25,185 bases of DNA from Massilia sp. UBA2604 (GTDB taxonomy: Bacteria > Pseudomonadota > Gammaproteobacteria > Burkholderiales > Burkholderiaceae_D). The stretch lies in the NCBI GenBank assembly GCA_002339265.1, contig DDKG01000136.1, positions 1 through 25,185 of the forward strand. Direction: 5' to 3'. Shown one piece after another: positions 1 to 7,504 of the stretch (positions are counted from its first letter, which is position 1; each line of letters starts with the position of its first letter). The translations under genes were made by a program, and so were the position numbers. The notes below the pieces were generated by a model. It ran no database searches. It saw nothing but the letters and a program-made list of their open reading frames with translations, and was not told where the DNA came from.

Positions 1-882
1 CAGCAGCAGGAACACGAACATCGTCACCGAATCGAAGTACACGTCGCCCTCCCCGGACATCAAGGCGTGCAGGCTGCCGACGAAGGCGGCGCCGATCCCG
101 AGCGCGACCGGCACGTCCATGCCCGGCATGCCGCGCCGCAGGTCGCGCCACGCGCCGCTGAAGAACGGCTGGGCCGAATACAGCACCGCCGGCAGGGTCA
201 GGAAGAACGAAGCCCAGTGCATCAGCGCCGTCATCGTGGCGTCCATCGTGCCCTCGTCGGCCATGTACACCGGCACCGCATACATCATCACCTGCATCAT
301 CGACAGGCCGGCCACGAACAGCTGGCGGAACAGCTTCATGCGCGCGCGCTCGAGCTGCTCGCCGTGGCGCCGCGCGTCATAGGGATAGGCGACGTAGCCG
401 ATCGCGCGCAGCGTGCGCAGGATGGCGCTCGGGCGGCAATTGGACGGATCCCAGCGCACGAACAGGCGCTCGGTGGCCACGTTCAGGCTGACATCGAGCA
501 CCCCGGGCAGGTCCTGCAGGCGGCGCTCGATCAGCCATACGCAGGCGGCGCAGCGGATGCCTTCCACCGTAAAACTGGCCGAGCCGTCGAAATCGCCGTC
601 GTCGACCAGGTCGAGTTCGGGCGCGTTGGCGGCCTCGAGGTCGGCCTGGGTGGCGTAGGCGGTGCGGGTCGCGTAGTAGTCGGCGAAGCCGCCGTCGACG
701 ATGGCCTGGGCCGCCGCCGCGCAGCCGGGACAGCACATGCGCTGCAGGTCGCCGCCGATCGTGGCCTGCCAGTGGCTGCCCTGCGGCACCGGCAGGCCGC
801 AGTGGAAGCAGCCGGCCGACACCGAGCGCGCCGTGGCCGCGCCAGCCGTGTCACGCATCGCCTCTTCGAGGACGGCGCTCAT
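1..882 (-). CDS. ccoI: Copper-translocating P-type ATPase CcoI (N-terminal part)
   Basis: This is the first 294 residues of a P1B-type ATPase; the 3' end lies beyond position 1. Translation shows a Cys-rich N-terminus (CFHCGLPVP near residue 25, CCPGCAAAAQAI near residue 50). A heavy-metal-associated domain follows, with GIRCAACVWLIE near residue 108, and then at least three or four hydrophobic segments. The Cys-rich region plus the CAAC-type metal site is characteristic of CcoI/FixI, which exports Cu(I) across the inner membrane for loading the CuB site of cbb3 cytochrome oxidase. The ATG at 882 overlaps the TGA of the SafE-like gene as ATGA, and GGAGG sits 6 nt upstream, so the two are translationally coupled. 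The catalytic DKTGT and ATP-binding regions are outside the window. Confidence 0.93.
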   Translation of the reverse strand, partial: MSAVLEEAMRDTAGAATARSVSAGCFHCGLPVPQGSHWQATIGGDLQRMCCPGCAAAAQAIVDGGFADYYATRTAYATQADLEAANAPELDLVDDGDFDGSASFTVEGIRCAACVWLIERRLQDLPGVLDVSLNVATERLFVRWDPSNCRPSAILRTLRAIGYVAYPYDARRHGEQLERARMKLFRQLFVAGLSMMQVMMYAVPVYMADEGTMDATMTALMHWASFFLTLPAVLYSAQPFFSGAWRDLRRGMPGMDVPVALGIGAAFVGSLHALMSGEGDVYFDSVTMFVFLLL

Positions 883-1664
883 GCGAGACCTCCGCCGCCC
901 AGGCACAGCTCGTGCATCCAGCCCGCCGGCAAGCCGCCGGCGGCGCGCGCCAGGCCGAGGATGCCGAAGGCCAGGATCGCCAGCCCGCAGGCGAGGCGCA
1001 CCGCGCGCCGCGCCATCAGGCCGCGCACCCGCGTGCCGAGCAGGCCAAGCGCGACCAGCATCGGCAAGGTGCCCAGGCCAAAGGCCAGCATCACGCCAGC
1101 GCCTCCCAGCGCCGAGCCGCTCAGCATGGCCGTCACCAGCACGCTGTAGACCATCCCGCACGGCAGCCAGCCCCACAATGCGCCGAGCGCGAACATGCGG
1201 GCGCCGCCGGGCCGGGCGCCGGGCGGGTTCACGCGCCGCAGCAGCGGCGAAACGTGCCGCCACAGCGCCTGGCCGCCGCGTTCGATCCAGGCCAGGCCGC
1301 GCCAGGCATCCATCAAGAACAATCCGAGGGCCACCAGCATCAGGTTCGCGGCCCAGTAGAAGCCGGCCTGCCAGGCGGGCAAGGACGCCAGCGCCGCGGC
1401 CCCGCCGGCCAAGCCTCCCGCCAGCGCGCCGGCCGTCATGTAGCTGGCGATGCGGCCGGCGTTGTAGGCGCCGACCCAGGTGAGCGAGGCGCCTTGGGCA
1501 GCCATGACGCTGCGCACCGGCACCGGAAACGCCGGTTGGCGCAGGGCCGGTGCGCTTGGACGCGGCAGCGACAATGCGCCGACGATCCCGCCGCACATGC
1601 CGGCGCAGTGCACGCTGCCGACCAGGCCGACCAGAAACACCGGAAACAGGCTGATGCCGCTCAT
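879..1664 (-). CDS. SafE/UreH-like (DsbD_2-type) membrane protein, cbb3-linked
   Basis: The product is 261 aa with about six hydrophobic segments. Two conserved half-motifs are visible: GLVGSVHCAGMCGG near residues 14-27 and GALWGWLPCGMVYS in the middle. This paired His/Cys pattern marks the sulfite exporter TauE/SafE annotation group, specifically the UreH-like or DsbD_2 transmembrane family. Members beside ccoI and hemN recur in proteobacterial cbb3 oxidase maturation clusters and are thought to act in copper or thiol handling during oxidase assembly; the exact role is inference. The start at 1664 has GAGGA about 8 nt upstream, overlapping the end of hemN; the gap to the hemN stop is 10 bp. 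The stop overlaps ccoI by 4 bp, so hemN, this gene and ccoI look like one operon. Confidence 0.85.
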   Translation of the reverse strand: MSGISLFPVFLVGLVGSVHCAGMCGGIVGALSLPRPSAPALRQPAFPVPVRSVMAAQGASLTWVGAYNAGRIASYMTAGALAGGLAGGAAALASLPAWQAGFYWAANLMLVALGLFLMDAWRGLAWIERGGQALWRHVSPLLRRVNPPGARPGGARMFALGALWGWLPCGMVYSVLVTAMLSGSALGGAGVMLAFGLGTLPMLVALGLLGTRVRGLMARRAVRLACGLAILAFGILGLARAAGGLPAGWMHELCLGGGGLA

Positions 1665-1674
1665 CGGGATGTCC

Positions 1675-3135
1675 TCAGATCGTCTGAGAATGACGCGGAC
1701 CCTCGCCCGGCCGGGCGAGATAGCGGTCGAACACCATGCACACGTTGCGGATCAACAGACGGCCCTTCATCGTGACGGTCAGCCACTCCGGCCCGACCTG
1801 CACCAGGCCATCGTCCTGCATCTTGCGCAACATGGCCAGTTCGCAGGCGAAGTGCTGGTCGAAGGCGATCGGGAAGGCCTGCTCGATGGCCGGGATCGAC
1901 AGTTCGAACTGGCACATCAGCTTCTGGATGATCGCGCGGCGCAGCGCGTCGTCCATCGACAGCCGGATGCCGCGCTGCACCGGCAGCTCGTTCTGGTCGA
2001 TCAGGTCGTAGTATTCGTCGAGCGTCTTGACGTTCTGGCTGTAGGTGGCGCCCACCGCCCCGATGCTGGACACCCCGCAGGCCACCAGGTCGGCATCGGC
2101 GTGGGTGGAATAGCCCTGGAAGTTGCGGTGCAGGCGGCCCTGGCGCTGGGCCACGGCCAGGTCGTCGTCCGGCTTGGCGAAATGGTCCATGCCGATGTAC
2201 ACATAGCCGGCCGCGCCGAGACGCTCGATGCACAGCTGGAGCATCCTGAGCTTGGTGTCGCTGTCCGGCATGTCCGCGTCCAGGATGCGGCGCTGCGGCT
2301 TGAACAGGTGCGGCATGTGGGCGTAGTGGTAGACCGAGATGCGGTCCGGGCTGGCCTTGATCACCTTGTCCAGGGTTTGCGTCATGCTGGCCAGGGTCTG
2401 CTTCGGCAGGCCATAGATCAAGTCGATGCTCACCGAACGAAAACCCGCGGCGCGCGCGGCGTCGATGATGGCTACCGTATCAAGCTCGGGCTGGACCCGG
2501 TTGACCGCCTTCTGCACGTCTGGGTCGAAATCCTGGACGCCCAGGCTGATCCGGTTGAAGCCCTGGCGCCGCAGGCTGTGCACCCGTTCGATCGACACGG
2601 TGCGCGGGTCGACCTCGATCGAATACTCTCCGCGCTCGTCCGGCGCGAAGCTGAAGCAGCGCCGCAGGTGCGTCATCAGCTCGCCCATCTGCTCGTCCGA
2701 CAGGTAAGTCGGGGTGCCGCCGCCGAAATGCAGCTGCTCGACCTCGTTCATGCCTGCGAACAGCAGGCCCTGCATCTCGACCTCGCGCTTCAGGTAGGAC
2801 AGGTAAGTCGCCGCCTTGTCGCGGCGCTTGGTGACGATCTTGTTGCAGGCGCAGTAATAGCAGACGCTCTCGCAGAACGGGATGTGCAGGTACAGCGACA
2901 GCGGCCGCTTGCCGCGGGTGCGCACGCTGGCCACCGCATGCAGGTAGTCGCGGTAGCCGAAATCGGGGCTGAAGCGATCGGCCGTCGGGTAGGAGGTGTA
3001 ACGGGGGCCGGACTTGCCGAGGCGGGTCAGCAGGTCGCCGTCGAATTCGACGACCGGATGCAGCACGATGGAATTCTGGGACTTGGACTGGGTGGGGACC
3101 GGCGTGGGGGACGCCGCTTGCGCTTCTGCGAACAT
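1675..3135 (-). CDS. hemN: Oxygen-independent coproporphyrinogen III dehydrogenase
   Basis: HemN is a radical SAM enzyme that converts coproporphyrinogen III to protoporphyrinogen IX without oxygen in heme synthesis. The protein is 486 aa from the chosen start; E. coli HemN is about 457. The 4Fe-4S radical SAM motif reads HIPFCESVCYYCACN, with cysteines near 88, 92 and 95. SGPRYTSYPTADRF near residue 42, FGGGTPTYLS and SIDLIYGLPKQT are also typical. A longer reading frame extends to 3231, but that ATG lies inside an FNR-like box (3225-3238) and upstream of the predicted transcription start. I therefore prefer the ATG at 3135, with GGAG about 10 nt upstream. HemN supplies heme under the same low-oxygen conditions in which cbb3 oxidase is made, which fits its position upstream of the safE-like gene and ccoI. 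Confidence 0.93.
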   Translation of the reverse strand: MFAEAQAASPTPVPTQSKSQNSIVLHPVVEFDGDLLTRLGKSGPRYTSYPTADRFSPDFGYRDYLHAVASVRTRGKRPLSLYLHIPFCESVCYYCACNKIVTKRRDKAATYLSYLKREVEMQGLLFAGMNEVEQLHFGGGTPTYLSDEQMGELMTHLRRCFSFAPDERGEYSIEVDPRTVSIERVHSLRRQGFNRISLGVQDFDPDVQKAVNRVQPELDTVAIIDAARAAGFRSVSIDLIYGLPKQTLASMTQTLDKVIKASPDRISVYHYAHMPHLFKPQRRILDADMPDSDTKLRMLQLCIERLGAAGYVYIGMDHFAKPDDDLAVAQRQGRLHRNFQGYSTHADADLVACGVSSIGAVGATYSQNVKTLDEYYDLIDQNELPVQRGIRLSMDDALRRAIIQKLMCQFELSIPAIEQAFPIAFDQHFACELAMLRKMQDDGLVQVGPEWLTVTMKGRLLIRNVCMVFDRYLARPGEGPRHSQTI

Positions 3136-3157
3136 GACTGAGGTACTCCAGCTGCTG

Positions 3158-3183
3158 GCCACTTTGCGGAAATGCAAAGTGGC
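3158..3183 (-). other. Perfect 10-bp stem-loop in the predicted hemN leader
   Basis: GCCACTTTGC (3158-3167) is exactly complementary to GCAAAGTGGC (3174-3183), with a 6-nt loop between. It lies between the predicted hemN transcription start (about 3190) and its ribosome binding site (about 3150), so it would form about 7 nt from the 5' end of the mRNA. It has no T-tract on either strand, which argues against a classic terminator. It could be a 5' stabilising hairpin, a translation control element or a protein-binding palindrome. Confidence 0.6.
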
Positions 3184-3196
3184 ACGATTAGCTGTC

Positions 3197-3238
3197 AGTT
3201 TATTGATCTGCTTCACGCAAATCCTTGACATGCATCAA
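3197..3238 (-). promoter_or_regulatory. FNR/ANR-type class II promoter of hemN
   Basis: The minus strand reads TTGATGCATGTCAA at 3238-3225, one mismatch from the FNR consensus TTGAT-N4-ATCAA. A -10-like TAAACT lies at 3202-3197. The centre of the box is 32 bp from the centre of the -10 element, which places the box at about -41.5 from a start near 3190. This is the arrangement of FNR class II activation. hemN genes are well-known FNR/ANR targets in proteobacteria. Confidence 0.72.
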
Positions 3239-3249
3239 ATAAGGAACAG

Positions 3250-4827
3250 TCAGCCTTGGCTTGACCGTGCGGCATGTTTGAACTTGAATACGGACAAAGC
3301 GAGCGACAGGCGTGCCGCCTCGTCCGCCACGCTGCCAGAGGACAGCGCCGATTCCTCGACCTGGGCGGCGTTCTGGCGCGTGATCGCGTCCAGCTCGCCC
3401 ATGGCGGCGTTGACACCCAGGATGTCCCTGGCCTGCTCGCGGCTGGCGGCGGTGATCGCGCTCATGATGGCGGCCGCCTCGGCCACCTGGTCGACCACCG
3501 CGCGCATGGTCTGGCCGGCCTGGCCGACCAGCTCGGCCCCCTCGCCCACATGACCGCTGGAGACCTCGATCAAGCCCTTGATTTCCTTGGCGGCGCCGGC
3601 GGTGCGCTGGGCCAGGCTGCGCACTTCGCCGGCCACGACGGCGAAACCGCGGCCCTGCTCGCCCGCGCGCGCCGCCTCCACCGCCGCGTTCAGCGCCAGC
3701 AGATTGGTCTGGAAGGCGATGCCGTCGATCAGGCCGATGATGTCGCCGATGCGGTTGGCCGAACCGCTGATCCGGTCCATGGTCTGGCCGACCCGTTCGA
3801 CGGCCTGGCCGCCCTGGCCGGCCACCGTGGTGGCGGCCAGCACCATGCCGTCGGCCTGTACCGCGCTGTCGGTATTGCGGCCGGCGGCGCGCGCGATGTT
3901 GCCCAGGCTGCTCGCGGTCTGCTCCAGGCTGGCCGCCTGGGCTTCGGTGCGGGTGGCCAGGTCGGCATTACCGGCGGCGATCGCGCGGGTGGCCAGCTCG
4001 ATCGAGCTGACGTTGTCGCGCACGTCGCCCATGATCGCCGTCAGGTTGATGTTCAGCTGGCGCAGCGCCAGCTGCAGGCGGCCGATCTCGCCACCGCCGG
4101 GCGCCGGGGCCAAGCGCGCCAGGTCGCCGCCGGCCAGCGCGTAGACGGTGGCGACGGCGTCCTGCAGGGGCCGCGCGATGCTGCGATTGAGTTCATACCA
4201 GGCCGCCAGCGAGGCCAGCACGCCGGCGCCGGCCAGCACCTGCCAGCCAAGTCCGTCGGCGGCGGTCCCGAGCGCGGCCAGCAGCAGGGCCTGGCCTCCC
4301 ATCATCCAGCCAAGGCGCTGGCGCAGCGGCAGTTCGCGCAGCGCTTTCAGGATATTCAGGCGCCGTTTCCAGCCGGTTTGCACCACCTGCCCGCGCACGA
4401 TGCCCAGGCCGCGCGCCTCGCCGCTGCGGATCTGGCGATACAGGCGGTCGGCCTGCTCCACCTGCGCGCGGGTGGGCGCGGTACGCACCGACATATAACC
4501 GGTCACGCGGCCGCGTTCCTGGATCGGCACCACGTTCGCCACCACCCAGTAAAAATCGCCGTTCTTGCGGCGGTTCTTGACCAGGCCGGTCCAGGGTTCG
4601 CCCGCCTGCAGGGTCGCCCACAGGTCGGCGAAGGCTTCGGGCGGCATGTCGGGGTGGCGCACCAGGTTGTGGGCCTTGCCCAGCAGCTCGGCCTCGCTGA
4701 AACCGCTGACGTCGACGAAGCTCGGGTTGACATAGGTGATGCGGCCCTTGGTATCGGTCTTCGAGACGATCGACTGTCCCGCCTCCATCACGTATTCGAT
4801 CCCGGTGACTGGCTGGTTATTACGCAC
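3250..4827 (-). CDS. aer: Aerotaxis receptor Aer (PAS-MCP)
   Basis: This 525-aa chemoreceptor senses redox or oxygen state through a FAD-binding PAS domain. The N-terminus [12 protein letters not shown] is typical of Aer. Residues 50-95 ([29 protein letters not shown]) closely match the FAD-binding PAS core of E. coli Aer. A membrane anchor (about 172-210), a HAMP-like stretch and the MCP signalling domain follow. The conserved hairpin [22 protein letters not shown] lies near residues 385-406. No periplasmic sensing domain is present, as expected for Aer. The start codon is GTG at 4827, preceded by a strong AGGAGAG about 7 nt away. The gene ends 115 bp upstream of the hemN start, with the hemN promoter between them. 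Its own promoter resembles that of hemN. Confidence 0.92.
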   Translation of the reverse strand: MRNNQPVTGIEYVMEAGQSIVSKTDTKGRITYVNPSFVDVSGFSEAELLGKAHNLVRHPDMPPEAFADLWATLQAGEPWTGLVKNRRKNGDFYWVVANVVPIQERGRVTGYMSVRTAPTRAQVEQADRLYRQIRSGEARGLGIVRGQVVQTGWKRRLNILKALRELPLRQRLGWMMGGQALLLAALGTAADGLGWQVLAGAGVLASLAAWYELNRSIARPLQDAVATVYALAGGDLARLAPAPGGGEIGRLQLALRQLNINLTAIMGDVRDNVSSIELATRAIAAGNADLATRTEAQAASLEQTASSLGNIARAAGRNTDSAVQADGMVLAATTVAGQGGQAVERVGQTMDRISGSANRIGDIIGLIDGIAFQTNLLALNAAVEAARAGEQGRGFAVVAGEVRSLAQRTAGAAKEIKGLIEVSSGHVGEGAELVGQAGQTMRAVVDQVAEAAAIMSAITAASREQARDILGVNAAMGELDAITRQNAAQVEESALSSGSVADEAARLSLALSVFKFKHAARSSQG

Positions 4828-4869
4828 TGTGCTCTCCTCTTATTGCTTTAAAGAAATATAATTTCTTGC

Positions 4870-4911
4870 ATTCTAACGACGAGGAAATGCGAAAAATATG
4901 ACCTACATCAA
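4870..4911 (-). promoter_or_regulatory. Candidate FNR-type promoter of aer
   Basis: On the minus strand TTGATGTAGGTCAT (4911-4898) has one perfect FNR half-site (TTGAT) and one weak half. TAGAAT at 4875-4870 matches the -10 consensus at five of six positions. The two centres are 32 bp apart, the same spacing as at hemN. The weak second half-site keeps confidence moderate, but the spacing and the known low-oxygen control of aer genes support it. Confidence 0.5.
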
Positions 4912-4950
4912 AATTGCGGTGGTCCCCCATGTTATGTAACCAAGAGAATC

Positions 4951-4964
4951 TTGATTTGCTTCAA
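4951..4964. promoter_or_regulatory. Second FNR-like box in the aer/hydrolase divergent region
   Basis: TTGATTTGCTTCAA matches TTGAT-N4-ATCAA with one mismatch. It is centred 53 bp upstream of the proximal aer box, about five helical turns, so it could be a distal aer site. It lies only 29 bp before the ATG of the divergent hydrolase gene, where the geometry does not suit class II activation; it could instead act negatively there. Confidence 0.45.
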
Positions 4965-4992
4965 TATCTTGCTTTCACGATAAACTTGGGGG

Positions 4993-6216
4993 ATGGATAA
5001 TCTGACCCACTCTCTGGTCGGCCTCGCACTGGGTGAACTCGCCGACCGCGCCCTGCCCGCCCACCCCGATCCGCTCAAGGCGCGCACGCGCCGCTGCGTC
5101 CTGCTTGCTACTGGGGCGCTGGCCAGCAATTTCCCCGACCTGGACCTGGTGCTCACGCCCTTGCTGGCGCCGCCGCTCGGCTATCTGCTGCACCACCGCG
5201 GCCACACCCACACGCTGCTGTACGCCCTGCCGCAAATCGCGCTGCTGCTCGGCCTGATGTGGCTGCTGTGGCCCGGAGCGCGGCGCCTGATGCGCGACGA
5301 CCGCACGGCGCGCCGCGCGGTGCTGGCCACCGCCGCGATCGGGATGGTGCTGCACCTGTCGCTCGACTTCCTGAACGTGTATGGCGTGCACCCTTTCCAT
5401 CCGCTCGACTCGCGCTGGCTGTACGGGGACATGGTGTTCATCATCGAGCCGGTGTTCTGGACCGCGCTCGGGGTCGCGCTGGCGCTGCTGGTGCCTAACC
5501 GGGTGCTGCGCTGGCTGTTCGCGGGCCTCGTGCTGGCCGCGCCGGTCCTGTTTACCTGGATGGGATTCCTGCAGTGGGGGTCGCTGGCCGGCCTGCTGCT
5601 GCTGGCGGGCGTGGTGGCCTTCGTGGCGCGGCGCGGCGCAAGGGCCGGCGTGTTCGCCGCATTCGCGGCCTGTCTCGGATTCATCGCCGTGCAGGGCGTG
5701 GCCGGCCACCTGGCGCGCGAGCAGATCCGCTCGGCCCTGGCCCAGCTCGAGCCGGCCAGCCGCATCCTCGACATGCCTTTGTCGGCCTTCCCCTCGAATC
5801 CCCTGTGCTGGTCGTTCGCGACCATCACCGACAATGGCGCCGCCGGCAGCTATGCGGTACGTATCGGCACGCTGAGCCTGGCCCCAGGCGTGAGCGACGT
5901 CGCCGCCTGCCCGGCGCGCTTTGGCGGCGAACCGGGCGCCGCGGAACGCACGCTGTCATGGAAATACCTGGAGAATGGCAGCCTGGCCGACCTGCGCGGC
6001 CTGCAGCAGGACAACTGCCATTTCGATGGATGGCTGCGCTTCGCGCGCGTGCCGTCGCTGGTCGCTGGCCGCGCCACCGATATCCGCTTCAGCGCGCCCG
6101 GGGTCGACAATTTCTCGACCCTGCCCTATGCCGAGATGGCGGACCGGCCCTGCGCGGCCCCGGGCCTGGTGCCGCAATGGGATCGGCCGCGGCAGGACTT
6201 GCTGGACGGGCGCTAA
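4993..6216 (+). CDS. Membrane-bound metal-dependent hydrolase, YdjM/DUF457 family
   Basis: The 407-aa protein begins MDNLTHSLVGLALGE, the usual N-terminus of the YdjM (LexA-binding, inner membrane-bound putative hydrolase) family. Conserved metal-ligand-type motifs follow: NFPDLDLV near residue 45, HHRGHTHTLL near 66, and HLSLDFLNVYGVHPF near 120. Several hydrophobic helices (about 74-90, 112-128, 155-225) place it in the inner membrane. A C-terminal soluble part of about 160 residues is less conserved. The substrate is unknown. The ATG at 4993 directly follows GGGGG, so the ribosome binding site is weak. It is divergent from aer and ends 1 bp before the stop of the convergent tetR-like gene. 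Confidence 0.82.
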   Translation: MDNLTHSLVGLALGELADRALPAHPDPLKARTRRCVLLATGALASNFPDLDLVLTPLLAPPLGYLLHHRGHTHTLLYALPQIALLLGLMWLLWPGARRLMRDDRTARRAVLATAAIGMVLHLSLDFLNVYGVHPFHPLDSRWLYGDMVFIIEPVFWTALGVALALLVPNRVLRWLFAGLVLAAPVLFTWMGFLQWGSLAGLLLLAGVVAFVARRGARAGVFAAFAACLGFIAVQGVAGHLAREQIRSALAQLEPASRILDMPLSAFPSNPLCWSFATITDNGAAGSYAVRIGTLSLAPGVSDVAACPARFGGEPGAAERTLSWKYLENGSLADLRGLQQDNCHFDGWLRFARVPSLVAGRATDIRFSAPGVDNFSTLPYAEMADRPCAAPGLVPQWDRPRQDLLDGR

Positions 6217-6217
6217 G

Positions 6218-6844
6218 TTAGCGCAGCGACGGCGCCTTGAGCATCACGAGCGCCGCATCGAGCGCGCGCTCGCCTTCGGCGGCGAGTTCGAAACTGCCCG
6301 GATTGAGCAGCCAGTCGCCGAGCAGCCCGGCCACGATGCCGTGCAACAGGCGTGCACTCAATTCGGTGTCCAGCTTTTCCGGCAACTGGCCCTTGTCGAT
6401 CGCCGCCCGCAGCACCTGCTGCAGCGAGCGGCGCGAACGCTCGACCGAGGCCCGGTGGCGCAGCAGCAGGCTGCCGGCCGGGTCGATCAATTCCTCGCGG
6501 TTCGACGGGGCGCCATAGACCTCGGCGGCGCCGTCGGCGCTAGATGCCTCGGCCAGGATCGCCAGGCAGGCTTCGCGAAAATGGCCCAGCGGGTCGTCGC
6601 CGCACCAGGCATCCACGCCGGCGTCGATCAGTTCGGCCGGCAGCGGCGTGGCCTCGCACACCGCGTTGAACAGGCACTCCTTGCCCGTGAAATGCCAGTA
6701 CACGGCGCCGCGCGTCACGCCGGCGGCGCTGGCCACGTCTTCAAGGGTGACTTCTTTCCAGCTGCGCTTGTCGAATTCGGCCGTCGCCGCTTCGAGGATA
6801 CGGCGGCGCGTCTCCAGCGCCTCTTCTTTCGTTTTACGAACCAT
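6218..6844 (-). CDS. TetR/AcrR-family regulator (AcrR-like), second of a tandem pair
   Basis: The 208-aa protein starts MVRKTKEEALETRRRILEAA and carries a helix-turn-helix around residues 26-48 (TLEDVASAAGVTRGAVYWHF). This N-terminus is typical of AcrR/TtgR-type repressors of RND pumps, which release DNA when drugs bind the C-terminal pocket. The frame is open far upstream, but the ATG at 6844 fits the family start. It sits 32 bp downstream of another TetR gene and at the end of the efflux operon, so it probably autoregulates the operon, most likely through the paired palindromes upstream of the adaptor gene. Confidence 0.88.
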   Translation of the reverse strand: MVRKTKEEALETRRRILEAATAEFDKRSWKEVTLEDVASAAGVTRGAVYWHFTGKECLFNAVCEATPLPAELIDAGVDAWCGDDPLGHFREACLAILAEASSADGAAEVYGAPSNREELIDPAGSLLLRHRASVERSRRSLQQVLRAAIDKGQLPEKLDTELSARLLHGIVAGLLGDWLLNPGSFELAAEGERALDAALVMLKAPSLR

Positions 6845-6876
6845 GTCTCTCTGTCGTGGCGCCAGGCCCCACCCGT

Positions 6877-7485
6877 TCACACCAGCGAAGGAAACAGTCC
6901 CTTCATGAAGTGGAAGATGGTGGCCTTGACGGTGTCCGGGTCGAAGCCGGGGTCGCGGACCGCGGCGATCGCGAGTCCGTTCATGAAGTACAGCAGCGCC
7001 AGCGAGTTGACCCGCACCAGCTCTGGCGGCACGCCGCCCCCGCCTTCGGCGCGCGGGGTCGCAAGCCAGCGTTCCAGGTCGTCGCGCACCAGGCGATCGG
7101 ACTGCGCCACCGCCTCGGCCAGCGAGGCGCTGCGGGTCGCCTCGGCGCTGGTCTCGGCGAACAGGGCGACGTTCATCTCGCGCGGGTCGGCGCTGCGCCA
7201 ATGGGTATAGGTCTCGTACATCGCCTGCGGCAAGTCAAGTCCGCACTTGTAGAGTTCGCGAATGCCGGCCCGGTTCTCCTCGAGCTGGCGCTCGATGATC
7301 GCCAGGATGATCTCATGCTTGCCCGGGTAATAGCGGTAGATCAGGCCCGGGCTCATCTCGGCCTCGGCCGCGATCAGCGCCATGCCGGCGGCATGGAAAC
7401 CGTGCTCGATGAATGCTTTTTCCGCCGCATTCAGGATCCGGTCCTTCTGGGCCTGCGCCCTGTCGCTCGTCCGCGCCGACTGCAT
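6877..7485 (-). CDS. TetR-family regulator, first of a tandem pair
   Basis: The 202-aa product has a TetR_N helix-turn-helix (RILNAAEKAFIEHGF, then MALIAAEAEMSPGLIYRYY) and a C-terminal ligand domain without a specific assignment. An in-frame ATG at 7500 would add five residues, but GGAGAG lies 7 nt before the ATG at 7485 and no good site precedes 7500, so I choose 7485. It begins 19 bp after the outer-membrane channel gene stop and is probably co-transcribed with it. It differs clearly from the next TetR protein, so the pair is not a recent duplication. Confidence 0.86.
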   Translation of the reverse strand: MQSARTSDRAQAQKDRILNAAEKAFIEHGFHAAGMALIAAEAEMSPGLIYRYYPGKHEIILAIIERQLEENRAGIRELYKCGLDLPQAMYETYTHWRSADPREMNVALFAETSAEATRSASLAEAVAQSDRLVRDDLERWLATPRAEGGGGVPPELVRVNSLALLYFMNGLAIAAVRDPGFDPDTVKATIFHFMKGLFPSLV

Positions 7486-7504
7486 TCGCGTACTCTCCAT
7501 TGGT

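Noticed and set aside
3203..3216. TTGATCTGCTTCAC as a second FNR box for hemN
   Set aside because: Only one half-site is good, and the element abuts the -10 region of the predicted promoter; too weak to call.
1480..4851. Long plus-strand frames opposite hemN and aer (553 and 525 codons)
   Set aside because: Both mirror real genes on the other strand and lack family motifs or ribosome sites.
6218..7201. A longer 327-codon version of the AcrR-like gene
   Set aside because: The extension overlaps the other TetR gene out of frame and has no family similarity; the ATG at 6844 gives the standard TetR N-terminus.
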